Shown: piece after piece, positions 41,094-50,734 of the stretch | Layout of the letters: each line of letters begins with the position of its first letter | How positions within the stretch are numbered: position 1 is the first letter of the stretch | NCBI RefSeq assembly: GCF_019649055.1 | Contig: NW_026570304.1 | Coordinates: 248,001 to 312,000, forward strand | Length of the DNA stretch: 64,000 nucleotides | Source: Paramacrobiotus metropolitanus | Lineage: Eukaryota > Tardigrada > Eutardigrada > Parachela > Macrobiotidae | Reading direction: 5' to 3' | Program-made: the position numbers and the translations under genes | Notes under the pieces: model-generated | Seen by the model: the letters and a program-made list of their open reading frames with translations, nothing else | What the model was told of the DNA's origin: nothing | The model's database searches: none

Positions 41094-42765
41094 GTTATTG
41101 GTACACAATACTGATCGCGAAACTGTTTGTTTCCTCTTGCAGGGCTTTAGGTTTGGTTTCGCGGTCGGCTACTTGGGCCCGCAGTTTCGCCGTTTTACTA
41201 GCAATGCCCGTTCAGCATTAGATGATCCGCAGGTTATAGCGTCGATGATTGCCAAAGAAGTGCAGGCAAACCATGCGAGAGGCCCGTTTCCTACTGAGCC
41301 CTTTCTGCAATTTGTGACCAACCCACTAGGACTGCGCCCGAAGCGGCCTTTAGGACACCGCGTCATTATGGATCTGTCACAACCGTTTGGATGCAGTGTC
41401 AACGACTACATCCAAAAAGATAAGTACTCATTAAAATATGTGGGTGTAGACGATGCGGTTGAACTGGTAATGCGGCAGGGAAGGGGATCGCTTATGGCAA
41501 AAATCGACGTTGAAAGTGCCTTCAGAATTTTACCGGTTAGGCAAGAGGATTGGCATTTGCTAGGATATCAGTGGGAGGGGAAGTTTTACTACGATATAGT
41601 CATTTCATTCGGTCTTCGGTCGGGTCCATACCTTTTCGATAAATTTGCTGGTGTACTTGAGTGGATTTTTAAGACGTGTACAGGCAGTGATGCGTTCCTA
41701 CATTTCCTCGATGATTTTTTCATGTGTGGGAAACCAGCAAGCACAGCGTGCGAGCGGATGGTAAAGCAAGTGCAAGCAGTCTGTACGTATCTAGGTGTGC
41801 CGATAAACGATAAAAAGTTAGTTGGACCGGCTACGGTGGTTGAGTTTCTTGGCATAATCATCGACAGTAACAACTTTACATTGTCAGTATCGCATGACAG
41901 GCTGCAAGAGTTAACAGCACTCCTCAATAACTTTGCAGCTTGTAAGCAGTGCACAAAGCGGGAACTTTTGAGTCTGATTGGAAAGCTGTCGTTTGTTACA
42001 AAGTGTATTCCAGCAAGCCGGATATTTTTGAGGCGCATGATTGAGCTAAGTTGCAAAGTTCATCGGCTGCACTATAAAATCACATTAACAGACGGGTTCC
42101 GACGTGACATTGCATGGTGGAGAGAATTCCTGCCCGTATGGAATGGTACCGCTGGGTTTGTACAGCCGCAATGGGAGCCGGCAAGTGCACTGCATTTGTA
42201 TACCGACGCAGCGGGTTCGATTGGTTATGGGGGAGTTTTGGAAAATGAGTGGTTTCAGGGACTTTGGCCAGCTTGGGTGACTGAATTAAAACCCTCGATA
42301 ACATTCCTTGAGATGTATCCTATATATATCGCCTGTGCCATATGGGGTCATCAGTTGTACGGTAAACGCATATTAATTCACAGTGACAATAGCGGCACGG
42401 TGCAAGCATGGTCAGCAAGTAAATGTCGAAACCCAGCCGTAATGGAAATTTTGCGCAGAATTCATTTTATTACAGCTCAGTGCAATTTTGTCATCAAAGT
42501 CACGCATATCGCCGGTGTTAATAACAACATTGCTGATGCGTTGTCTCGGTTTCAGACACAACGTTTTCGGGAGCTGCAACCGACAGCCAACAGAAATGGC
42601 ATAACACCACCGGATCTGCTTACCCGATTGCGGCCGTTTCTAACGGGGCAAGAACCGCCCATACCGCTGTCAGCGCCGGTGACCTCTTCGCAGCCGGAGT
42701 GGCACCTTCTACCCGAAGAGCTTACGCTAATGGAGAGCACAGTTTCGAGCAGTTCTGCAGAATGA
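41011..42765 (+). CDS. pol: reverse transcriptase-RNase H ORF2
   Basis: The frame opens upstream inside ORF1 but the first ATG is at 41011 (MQLSISMATVTMPNPE). RT blocks: RVIMDLSQPFGCSVNDYI, LMAKIDVESAFRILPV, DIVISFGLRSGPYLFDKFAG, the catalytic FLDD (41704-41715; LDD in place of the usual YxDD, common in this group) and EFLGIIIDSNNF. RNase H follows: LYTDAAGSIGYGGVL, EMYPIYIACAIWG, IHSDNSGTVQAWSASKCRNP and HIAGVNNNIADALSRF. It ends TGA 42763-42765, overlapping the ORF3 frame by 67 nt. Function: copies element RNA and removes the template strand to make a circular DNA for recombinase-mediated insertion (family knowledge). Confidence 0.92.
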   Translation: MQLSISMATVTMPNPEVTTPVSVERLAELLVHNTDRETVCFLLQGFRFGFAVGYLGPQFRRFTSNARSALDDPQVIASMIAKEVQANHARGPFPTEPFLQFVTNPLGLRPKRPLGHRVIMDLSQPFGCSVNDYIQKDKYSLKYVGVDDAVELVMRQGRGSLMAKIDVESAFRILPVRQEDWHLLGYQWEGKFYYDIVISFGLRSGPYLFDKFAGVLEWIFKTCTGSDAFLHFLDDFFMCGKPASTACERMVKQVQAVCTYLGVPINDKKLVGPATVVEFLGIIIDSNNFTLSVSHDRLQELTALLNNFAACKQCTKRELLSLIGKLSFVTKCIPASRIFLRRMIELSCKVHRLHYKITLTDGFRRDIAWWREFLPVWNGTAGFVQPQWEPASALHLYTDAAGSIGYGGVLENEWFQGLWPAWVTELKPSITFLEMYPIYIACAIWGHQLYGKRILIHSDNSGTVQAWSASKCRNPAVMEILRRIHFITAQCNFVIKVTHIAGVNNNIADALSRFQTQRFRELQPTANRNGITPPDLLTRLRPFLTGQEPPIPLSAPVTSSQPEWHLLPEELTLMESTVSSSSAE

Positions 42766-43661
42766 CCAGGAAAGATCCATGGCCAGCCACCCCGCAGACA
42801 GTAGAAGAATATGTAGCGCACCTGTTCAACCGGAAGTGTTCACCATCAACAATCACAGTGTACCTGTCAGCAGTAGCAAGGCGTCACCTGTCGCAGCAGC
42901 TGACCGATCCAACTACCAATCCCAGGCTGAAGCATATCGTGGAGGGTGCCCGTCGCTTGAGCAGCAGAAAGTCAGATCAACGGTTGCCGGTAACGCCTGA
43001 CCTCCTGCAACGCTTATCCACTCGACTGCATTTAGCTGCCCCTACCTGCTACGATCAACACATGGTTTGGGCCGCTTTTACGATGGCGCAGCATTTCCTC
43101 CTCCGTGCTTCGGAACTGACATCACCATCGCCAACCACATTCGAAGCATCCGCTACACTCCTTCTGCAGGATGTGCGTTGGGACACGATCACACTACAGC
43201 TGACGATTAAGCGGTCCAAAACGGATCAGCACCAAAACGGGATCACCTTGTCTCTGACGTCCAACGCCGCGCCGGCAGTACACAGCGCCTGCGTCACTTA
43301 CGGGCGACAGCGCCAGCAGCAGCGGCCGCCTAATCTACCGTTCTTCATTTTCGGCAGCGGCCGATATTTGACCCGCACAGACCTGTCACAAGCGCTTAAG
43401 AGAACTCTCCCGGAAGGAGAGGACCCTCGGCGCTATTCATCGCACAGTTTCCGCATCGGCGGAGCTACAGCAGCTGCCACCGGCGGCTGTTCGCCGGAAG
43501 CCATACGCGAACTTGGACGATGGAAATCGTCCGCGTTCAAGCGTTACATCCGCCCGCAAAGTCTGCGCGTACCATCATGTTTGGGGCACTTCCTCACTCG
43601 CGCAGCTCTCTCGCAATGGTACGCACAGAACCGCACCGGAAGGTGCACTCATACATCCTGA
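42699..43661 (+). CDS. tyrosine recombinase ORF3
   Basis: About 320 codons in the -1 frame relative to ORF2. The N-terminal SAM-like core-binding domain starts APSTRRAYANGEHSFEQFCR, then TITVYLSAVARRHL. Catalytic residues are visible: Arg in FLLRASELTSP, Lys region TIKRSKTDQ, HSFRIGGATAAA (H-x-x-R), LGRWKSSAFKRYIRP (Trp and nucleophile Tyr). This integrates the element's circular DNA. The first ATG (42762) overlaps the ORF2 TGA as ATGA, but it would remove the conserved start of the core-binding domain. A frameshift or non-AUG start upstream is therefore likely. The last 25 codons lie inside repeat B1. Confidence 0.9.
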   Translation: MAPSTRRAYANGEHSFEQFCRMTRKDPWPATPQTVEEYVAHLFNRKCSPSTITVYLSAVARRHLSQQLTDPTTNPRLKHIVEGARRLSSRKSDQRLPVTPDLLQRLSTRLHLAAPTCYDQHMVWAAFTMAQHFLLRASELTSPSPTTFEASATLLLQDVRWDTITLQLTIKRSKTDQHQNGITLSLTSNAAPAVHSACVTYGRQRQQQRPPNLPFFIFGSGRYLTRTDLSQALKRTLPEGEDPRRYSSHSFRIGGATAAATGGCSPEAIRELGRWKSSAFKRYIRPQSLRVPSCLGHFLTRAALSQWYAQNRTGRCTHTS

Positions 43662-43891
43662 CCACGAATCAGGATCCATCACCTGGCCACGAATCAGGTG
43701 CCGTAAAACCTCCCTGGCCACGTATCAGGGAGCAGCTATTCACCTGGCCACGCATCAGGTGTCCCACTCCACGCATACGCTCCTTCCGGTGGTCGAGCAT
43801 GTTCTGACGTTTCCACGAGACTCCGCGGCCGAGCTGAGGCTGGCCACATGCCCCAACACAATCGCCGGCGTCTCTCTTATTATGTCGTTAA
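43587..43891 (+). repeat. split direct repeat B1
   Basis: 305 bp, nearly identical to B2 (44418-44722). It starts CACTTCCTCACTCGC and ends TTATTATGTCGTTAA. It contains the end of the recombinase ORF and a four-hairpin array. Confidence 0.93.
43655..43761 (+). repeat. array of four small hairpins with shared loop
   Basis: ATCCTG/CAGGAT (43655-43675), CACCTG/CAGGTG (43680-43700), CTCCCTG/CAGGGAG (43710-43732), CACCTG/CAGGTG (43741-43761), each around (G/A)CCACGNAT. Stems differ between hairpins but stay fully paired. The same array is in B2 (44486-44592); the first hairpin is damaged in the solo copy near 52375. Confidence 0.92.
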
Positions 43892-44327
43892 TGGAAGTTT
43901 GCGCCGGGGCGCTAATTTTGTTTAACGCGGTAAGAGAAACGCCGGCCAGCCTGATTTCTCGTTTATGCAGGGCATTAATGGACAATTGCTTGGACTTCGC
44001 ACGGACCTGATGACTGCCTCCTCTCTATCTCCGTGGAATGCGGAATCGTCCTGTTTACCAGCGGATCGTCTGCCTGCCCTTTGTCGTTGCAGTGGATCCC
44101 GCGCTCGCCTGTCCATCGCCAGTTATGCCTGTCCAGTCCTCTGATTGCCTCTCCGTCCCTTTCACTGGCAGCGGGAGTTAACCTATTTACCTGATAGCAT
44201 TTCGCGAAAAGATTGTTCATGTGCGTTGGGTGATGGCTGTCATTTCATTCGGTTTGCACGCGTGTCGGATTGAATAATTTCTGCAACAGTTAGCGCTTGA
44301 ATGTGACCTTTCAACTACTGGGAGTTA
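43892..44327 (+). repeat. split direct repeat A2
   Basis: 436 bp copy of A1, directly joined to B1 at GTTAA; followed by the 90-bp spacer CCCGCCTTCCCACCC... Confidence 0.93.
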
Positions 44328-44417
44328 CCCGCCTTCCCACCCTTTTTTAGCATCATGGTTCTACTGCTTAAACTTCCGCATTGGTACTTTGTAAAATTTT
44401 GAATAAAGGCCAGTTCT

Positions 44418-44722
44418 CACTTCCTCACTCGCGCAGCTCTCTCGCAATGGTACGCACAGAACCGCACCGGAAGGTGCACTCATACATCCTGACCACGAAT
44501 CAGGATCCATCACCTGGCCACGAATCAGGTGCCGTAAAACCTCCCTGGCCACGTATCAGGGAGCAGCTATTCACCTGGCCACGCATCAGGTGTCCCACTC
44601 CACGCATACGCTCCTTCCGGTGGTCGAGCATGTTCTGACGTTTCCACGAGACTCCGCGGCCCAGCTGAGGCTGGCCACATGCCCCAACACAATCGCCGGC
44701 GTCTCTCTTATTATGTCGTTAA
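44418..44722 (+). repeat. split direct repeat B2
   Basis: 305 bp copy of B1, ending at the right junction GTTAA 44718-44722. Confidence 0.93.
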
Positions 44723-45072
44723 CTGTTTTTAGCTGCCTAAGACTGTGCATGTTTCATGATGTTTGAATTTGTATCGATGGCAACTTCGCCATAGCCGTCA
44801 GCGCAGAGCTGCGAGGAATGATAAATTCCACCTCACCGTACTTCACGTGCGAGGTTGTCTTTCGCTTTTTCACTAGTCATTTGATTTCTTCAACATACCA
44901 CAACTTTGAAATGTCAGTAAAACAGAAAGGGAACGGCTGCAAAATTGAAATGAAAAATACATGAATTGTTGACAAATTCGGCTACAGTAACTGGGCACTG
45001 TTTGACGTTAATGGTCTCGTTGCTCTGTAACGCTCTATAAGATTCAGTGCTGTACCATTGGTAGATTCACTT

Positions 45073-45134
45073 TTACAGAACTTCCGGTACTTTATGTTAC
45101 AGAACTCATTTAAAGTGCGTGTCGAGTAGTACTA
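45073..45134. repeat. 62-bp dispersed repeat, copy 2
   Basis: Partner of 38931-38992, same orientation, on the opposite side of the tyrosine-recombinase element. Confidence 0.8.
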
Positions 45135-45379
45135 TTATTCTTAAGCAACAGTGTTTGCAACACCCAGCTAGGATACTGATTCAAAAATGCTTGGCAGAAA
45201 CCGGTATATTGATACTGTCACTATCGACTAATGATTCCAATATCGGTAACGAATCCCATCGCCTGTGACTTACAAAAACGCCCCTACGGACGTTTCTGCA
45301 GCGCTTTTTTACGATTTTTACCAAAAGCAATAATCTTTTGATCATATCGGTGAGATGACCACCGGCCAATGTATACGGC

Positions 45380-45560
45380 TACCGTGCATATGTGCGCATC
45401 CCTTTAAAAAAACATCACCGTGCACATTTGCATTTTATGGCGTTGACCGACGCACCGAAACCACGAGCTACATGAGGCGTGAGTAAAAAAGGCCGCCGTG
45501 CATGTGTGCATTCGGTTACACAAACCGCCGCGCATATGTGCATTTGGTGGCGGTGCGCCG
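45380..45560. repeat. dispersed GTGCAYATGTGCAT words
   Basis: Four variants near 45384, 45421, 45498 and 45531, alternating with two GACCGACGCAC words. Otherwise 44723-45782 has no recognised gene. Confidence 0.5.
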
Positions 45561-45782
45561 GTGACCGACGCACAGACACCACAATTTGCATTATCCTCGA
45601 ACATAGAAGACCTTCGCTACGCTTCGGTCGATAATAATGTTGTATGTATGTTGGCAGCCTTATACAATTTGCTAACCTGTACAGTGTGCATCTAAAAGCT
45701 TTCTCGGAGGCCTGCATACTCAATTCAATTAGAAAACAGCAGCAACATCGATATCAAACGTACTGCACTCTGTAAAATAATA

Positions 45783-46755
45783 TGGCTTGGGCTAATGCCA
45801 CATCAGTTCACATCAAAACACTATTGTCACTACAGTCCACATCACGATTTGGCTAATGGCACTACAAAGGGTCATTTGACTTTTTTTTCGTATGCACAAC
45901 AGTTCGCTAATGGCACTACTACAGTCAATTGACCACGTGTTTCAGTTTCATAAACTACAAAACGCTAACGACACTACATAAATGATTCAGAAAATATTTA
46001 CAGCGGAAACGTTAACATAGTAGGTGCTGCAGCCTTTGGCATTTCACGGTTAGTGTAGTAAACGTTTCTGTCTTGTAACGCTGCAGAGCTGTTGTAAATT
46101 TACTGTAAGAACCGAATGTTGCACCCTCATAAACAGAATCGTGTTCTCGCGCAGCGGCGGGTTCTGAAAGGTTACTGTCATCCACTTCACTGCCATCCGT
46201 TTCAACGTCAGATTCGTAATCATCGCTAGTGTCGGAAATATGGCTCTTGTCTACATACGCATGATCTATATCCGAATCGTAACCGTCAAATTCTTCAAAA
46301 TTTGCCATGTATTACAGCTGTATTGCAAATTACTGCAGAAGTTTAACTAATTTAAAACTATTATTTCTGAATATCTATTAACCGTGACTCCTTGCTTGTT
46401 TAGCCAGTTCGTTAAGGACAAGCAAGTCACTGTAAAACTACAACAAATTGCAACTTAGCAACTTCTGCACCAAGTTGATTAGTGCATCCAGTACACCCCG
46501 TACATTAAATACAAAAGTACATGTACACAGCTTTAATGCATGGCTGCATGTAAACAGTGTAATGTAGTAGCATTAGTGCAATGTAGTGCAAGTGTAATAG
46601 AGTCAATTGATTATAGTTGTAGTGCTATTAGCGTTTTCTAGTTTTTCATAAAAAAAGTCAAATGACTCTTTTGTAGTGCCATTAGCCAAATTGTGATGTG
46701 GACTGTAGTGACAATAGTGTTTTGATGTGAACTGTAGTGGCAATAGCGTTCGCCA
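45783..46755. mobile_element. Mutator-like (MULE) deletion derivative, 973 bp
   Basis: Terminal inverted repeats of about 190 bp carry many GGCTAATGGCACTAC-type words. The element starts TGGCTTGGGC and ends GCGTTCGCCA, flanked by AATAATA on both sides (45776-45782, 46756-46762). Long TIRs, a 7-8 bp target duplication and a remnant transposase N-terminus fit MULEs. Confidence 0.7.
46012..46308 (-). pseudogene. remnant MULE transposase N-terminus
   Basis: 98 codons starting MANFEEFDGYDSDIDHAYVD, an acidic leader, then ATFGSYSKFTTALQRYKTET, which resembles the conserved start of MULE transposases. It is cut by the deletion that produced the element; no catalytic domain remains. Its start ATG and acidic N-terminus are intact, so a truncated product is possible. 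Confidence 0.5.
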
Positions 46756-46955
46756 AATAATATTGTCACTTGTCAGGTCAGTTCGTAACGCCTACGTGAA
46801 GCTACCCAAGCATGAGGCTACAACTAAATTATTCCTCACTGGGCTACAATGCAGTACTGCGCGGTGCGCATACGGCCCCGGGTAGCTGTCAACAAGGGTT
46901 ACGAAATGAAATGGTACTGAAAAGTACAACACCCTAATTTACAATTATCTACACA

Positions 46956-47204
46956 GTGGACCGTTGGTGTGCTTGCCGGCAGAGGAAAGGTCTGTCAACC
47001 AAAAATACGATGGGAGAGCTGCACAGGTTCAGGTTGCACGATACGATGACAGACTTTATATCTGCGAACCACTTTTCTACCGGTGGCTCCCATTCTTTTG
47101 TTGGACTCTTTCGTGAGAAACATCAGTTGCTGTGTTTTCCGTATGCAGTGTGCCATCGCCCTTCTGTACTTGGCAAGGTGACCGGTTTCCCATCAGGTGG
47201 CTAA
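46956..47204 (+). other. exon-like segment, family copy 1
   Basis: From 47049 the plus strand encodes TDFISANHFSTGGSHSFVGL ... CHRPSVLGKVTGFPSGG. The minus strand at 48925-48777 encodes TDFISEIHLFIGSSHSFLGR ... CNRPDLFGKVTGFTSG. Similarity is clear at protein level; both end near CAGGT, a possible donor. Function unknown. Confidence 0.35.
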
Positions 47205-48776
47205 AGCAAAACAATACGTCCGACCACATACTTTGACTCCCTAATAGCATCCGCCATCAAATAGGAAATGTAATAAGATATGTACGTACCATAATAATCT
47301 GATGGCATTTTCCGCAAAAAATTACCAGACTGCGCTCGGAGGACGAGAAACCTAATGGCATGCAAAGAACTGTTTACTGCGCATACCAAATGAGGAGTTT
47401 AACCGGACTGCAACGTAGTACCTGTACTTAATACACTTCGAACAGATACTATGTAGGTATTACACAGCCGCATTAGTTTTGCTTGCAAATAAATAGTAAG
47501 TCACCTTACTCGCTCATATCATCTTTTGGGCTGGAAGAAAGCCAGAGAAGTGCAGTACGTAGCGATCCGGAATGCTTCCAGTTCTTCCAAGCCAAATAAA
47601 AAAAACTGTATCAGCAACGGAACTGACAACCTGGATTGCGGTACAATGCGGCATCGGCGTTATCCGTGCGATCTTAATTGTCTTATTGCTTATTGTAATA
47701 GTGCGACTGCGGACATTGCGTGCACCGATTCCGGACTGATAATCGCACATTCCCTGTTGATCGATTTCATATTTTGCACAATGGCCAAGCCTGTCAGCAA
47801 TTTGCCCATATTATTTACACATACGCACTTTCCCCTGCTGCGGAATGATTGTGTATACCGCCGCGTGTTTCACGTACTGATTATCTATGCCGGCAACTAG
47901 AGCGCGGTCATTCTTGGTTTCAACCGCTTACCTAATCGCCATCGTGCTGCCGCACTTTTATACTCGTAAAACATCCCTTCGGTTCTGTCTATGCCTAATC
48001 GGGTTTACGTAAAATATTGCGTTCCTGTGCAATATTCCAACTTCAACGTGTGCGAGAAAGTGGAATGCGGGACTTTGCCCTCTGGCGTTTGTAGCTGGGT
48101 GTGCACTGCGCGGTGATGGCGTGACCTCTACCGTTGCCGGGGTATTTGCGACATATATACGTGCCCATGACGTTGTTGGGAGTGATGTACACTGGTTTAT
48201 TTCTGCACCCACATTTCGCGCGCATCGGAAAAAATGCCGGCAGTGCGCGTCAGCGGGCTATCTTTACCCGGCGATTATCCATTGCTAAGGCGTTGTTTTT
48301 CACCTTTCCCTGGTACTTTATGAGCACGCGACCACCGCCGATCTTGACCATATTCTACGCTGGCTGGTGGCGGAGTGAAGGGCGGCGGCTGTTGTATACA
48401 TGAACCACGCTGGTGCGGGGATATGCGGCGAGTCCGGCGCGCTGCGAAGCTGTAACGCTTCTTGAAACTAAGCTTGCTTTATGCGTTCATGTGCGAGCCG
48501 GACAACACCACCGATGTGGCACCTCTTACCCACAAATGTTGCAAAATGTTCTTACACAATATGATGTTTCTCTGTCTGCACGCACACCAAAACAGGCAAT
48601 ATGAATTATTGCGATAAAAACGAAATTTTACAAATGTCCTACTAATAAATATTCTTCCATTTAGAATGGTTCGAACAGCGGGACAGCTGGGTATAGACTT
48701 TTCCCAGCAGTGCCCCACCGTCCTGCATAAAGAAATCTTGGGCCCACTTTGGACGTTCTTCTGGCGATAGCTACCT
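47205..48776. other. intergenic with possible exon remnants
   Basis: The minus-strand segment 48225-48043 (CGCRNKPVYITPNNVMGTYI C ... AQCTPSYK) has a Cys pattern that could be part of an extracellular domain such as CCP/sushi, but it is too short to call. Nothing else stands out. Confidence 0.25.
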
Positions 48777-48925
48777 GATGTGAACCCGGTGACCTTTCCA
48801 AATAGATCAGGGCGATTACACCGTGCGAACGAGACAGCACAGACACTGATGTTCTCAGGAATGCGCCCCAGAAAAGAGTGGGAGCTACCGATAAACAAGT
48901 GGATCTCCGATATGAAGTCTGTCAC
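48777..48925 (-). other. exon-like segment, family copy 2
   Basis: Inverted relative of 47049-47204 (about 70% at DNA level). It is head-to-head with a third, short plus-strand copy of its start (48921-48964), which makes an imperfect hairpin centred on CACGTG at 48923. Confidence 0.4.
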
Positions 48926-49167
48926 GTGACAAACTTCATATCGCGGACCACTTGTCTACCGGTGCACTGTATCCTGCCACCGGCGCAGCTCCCGTGTTTC
49001 TGGTTAACAGACCGTTCCTTTGCCGGTAAACACATCAACTGCCCAGGCATCGTGCATCGCACTCGCACTGTTGACCAGTGAGCGCTTATATTACACACGT
49101 AATTACGTGCTTGTAATGCCATGCCCGGGTAACTTAACGAAGGCGTAGCGAGCGGAAATGGTAACTT

Positions 49168-49506
49168 TCAACCAGATTCCTGTTCATTCAGTTCGAATTG
49201 GGCACGCACCGAGCGATAAGCAAGCGTCACGACAATCCCGATAGCAGCCGCCACGGCGATTATCACGGAAACGGAAAGCACCGATTCCGATAAGACCAGC
49301 ATGCAAATGTGCAAAGGTGTTGGTCGCTCCATCCAGCGATAATGCCGTCGAACAATAATGTGCAAGAAAGCTGATCCGACTCCGAGCGGCCGTAACCGTG
49401 TACGGAAATGCGCCTTCCATCCGTCATTAGTTGCAAAACAAGATTTCGTTTTCTCGCTAGGCGAAGGAGAAAGAATGATGAAACCGGCGACGAAAAACAG
49501 GTGCAT
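49168..49506 (-). other. possible C-terminal exon of a single-pass membrane protein
   Basis: The minus-strand frame ends with a hydrophobic run SVLSVSVIIAVAAAIGIVVT LAY followed by a short tail RSVRAQFELNEQESG and a stop: one transmembrane helix and cytoplasmic tail. Upstream residues DGWKAHFRTRLRPLGVGSAF look coding, but no clear acceptor was found. Family unknown. Confidence 0.35.
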
Positions 49507-49729
49507 TTATTTTTTAAAGTCGTGGCCATTTGAGAGCCATTTGAGAATTCCCTTTTGAGAATTCCCTTTTTATGTAGAGATTTCCCTTTTAATTGACAGC
49601 TATTATTTTGAGTGTACAAAACACGCGCCCCACCCGTCACATTTCCCCTTTCTTGGGTTGATTTGGCGACGCCAGTGGAGGACTACTCGCGTTACGCTAC
49701 ACTACCTACAGATTGGCTGTACTTGTACG

Positions 49730-49822
49730 TGTACCTTTGTGAGTCCCTATGCTACCTACATGTACCTATATGTGTCCCTACGCTACCTTCGTGTTCCTAT
49801 ATTTGTCCCTATGCTACATACC
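49730..49822. repeat. 31-bp tandem repeat x 3
   Basis: Units begin at 49730, 49761 and 49792, each close to TGTACCTATATGTGTCCCTA followed by YGCTACCTWC. Confidence 0.88.
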
Positions 49823-50734
49823 TACTGCTATGCCCTACGCACATTCACAGTAACAGACACAACACATACAGAGATAGACAGAACGAAATGCATCCCGCTT
49901 CGTCAGCGCATCGTTCTCATATCAACCACTCGCTTGAAGGCAGTTTCGCTCTGTAGGTAAAGCAAGGGCTCCTCTCATCAGCTAAATTCACCGCAGGCTG
50001 TCAAACGTGTCGGGTAGATCAGGATTCTGCCGGCGTGCACTGTTTGTTACAACATCTCCACGATGGACCGCACTCAAAGCATTATTACGGACATTATCAA
50101 ATTAAACTCAGGGCACACCGGTTGGAAATTTCCGGTACCCGCTCCAGTTAGGTTGCACCACCGGTAGGCTCCGCTGCCTTTCCCCGATTGAGCATCGAAA
50201 TATTCAAATTTAAGCACCGTGTGTAAATGCTTTCGTAATCTGGACTTTGTGGGAAAGTGCGAAGCCGGATTAAAACATTTTCTTGGTTTTCTTTTGTGAT
50301 CTTTTGGGATGCGTTTTTAATGTCACGTTCAGGAGTTTTCTGCGCATCTGTCTTGGATAGGGCGCTTTTTAAAAAGGGACCGGAGACACGATCTATTCAG
50401 TTTTTTAAACAGCGGGTAAGTATCAGTCTAGCGTGTGAGCAGGAGCCGTTTTGCATTGACTATTGAGTATTGACATTAAAGTTTTCTTATGTTTCATAAC
50501 TGAACAATATTGTTGAATATTTACATGATCATATCACTCTATATTTGGGTGCAGATTGGAAAGTAGTGGTGCAAAAGAAAAATATCGAATACCTATATGA
50601 AAATGTATACGGACATAATAGCTGAAAGATGCTGGTAAGTGGTGGCTAACACATACCGTCTGATACCAATATGGACTGATATTTTTATAATGGTACATAT
50701 CAACGATGGTAATGGCAATAATGCCGGCAGCTGT
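49823..50734. other. intergenic, no gene seen
   Basis: AT-rich with short ORFs only. Confidence 0.45.

Larger units (their letters stand above)
39400..44722 (+). mobile_element. tyrosine-recombinase retrotransposon (DIRS order, Ngaro/PAT-like)
   Basis: Gag, RT-RNase H and tyrosine recombinase ORFs overlap in this order. The termini are split direct repeats: A1 (39405-39840), then after the ORFs B1 (43587-43891), A2 (43892-44327), a 90-bp spacer and B2 (44418-44722). A copies are both 436 bp and B copies both 305 bp, nearly identical. GTTAA occurs at the left end (39400-39404), the B1/A2 junction (43887-43891) and the right end (44718-44722), as expected for recombinase-mediated insertion without target duplication. 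The ORF order Gag-RT-YR and the A1-B1A2-B2 layout match Ngaro/PAT-type elements more than DIRS1. All three ORFs are open, so it may be recently active. Confidence 0.93.

Noticed and set aside
43655-43761. CRISPR-like array
   Set aside because: Units are hairpins with varying stems and no spacers; the context is a eukaryotic retrotransposon.
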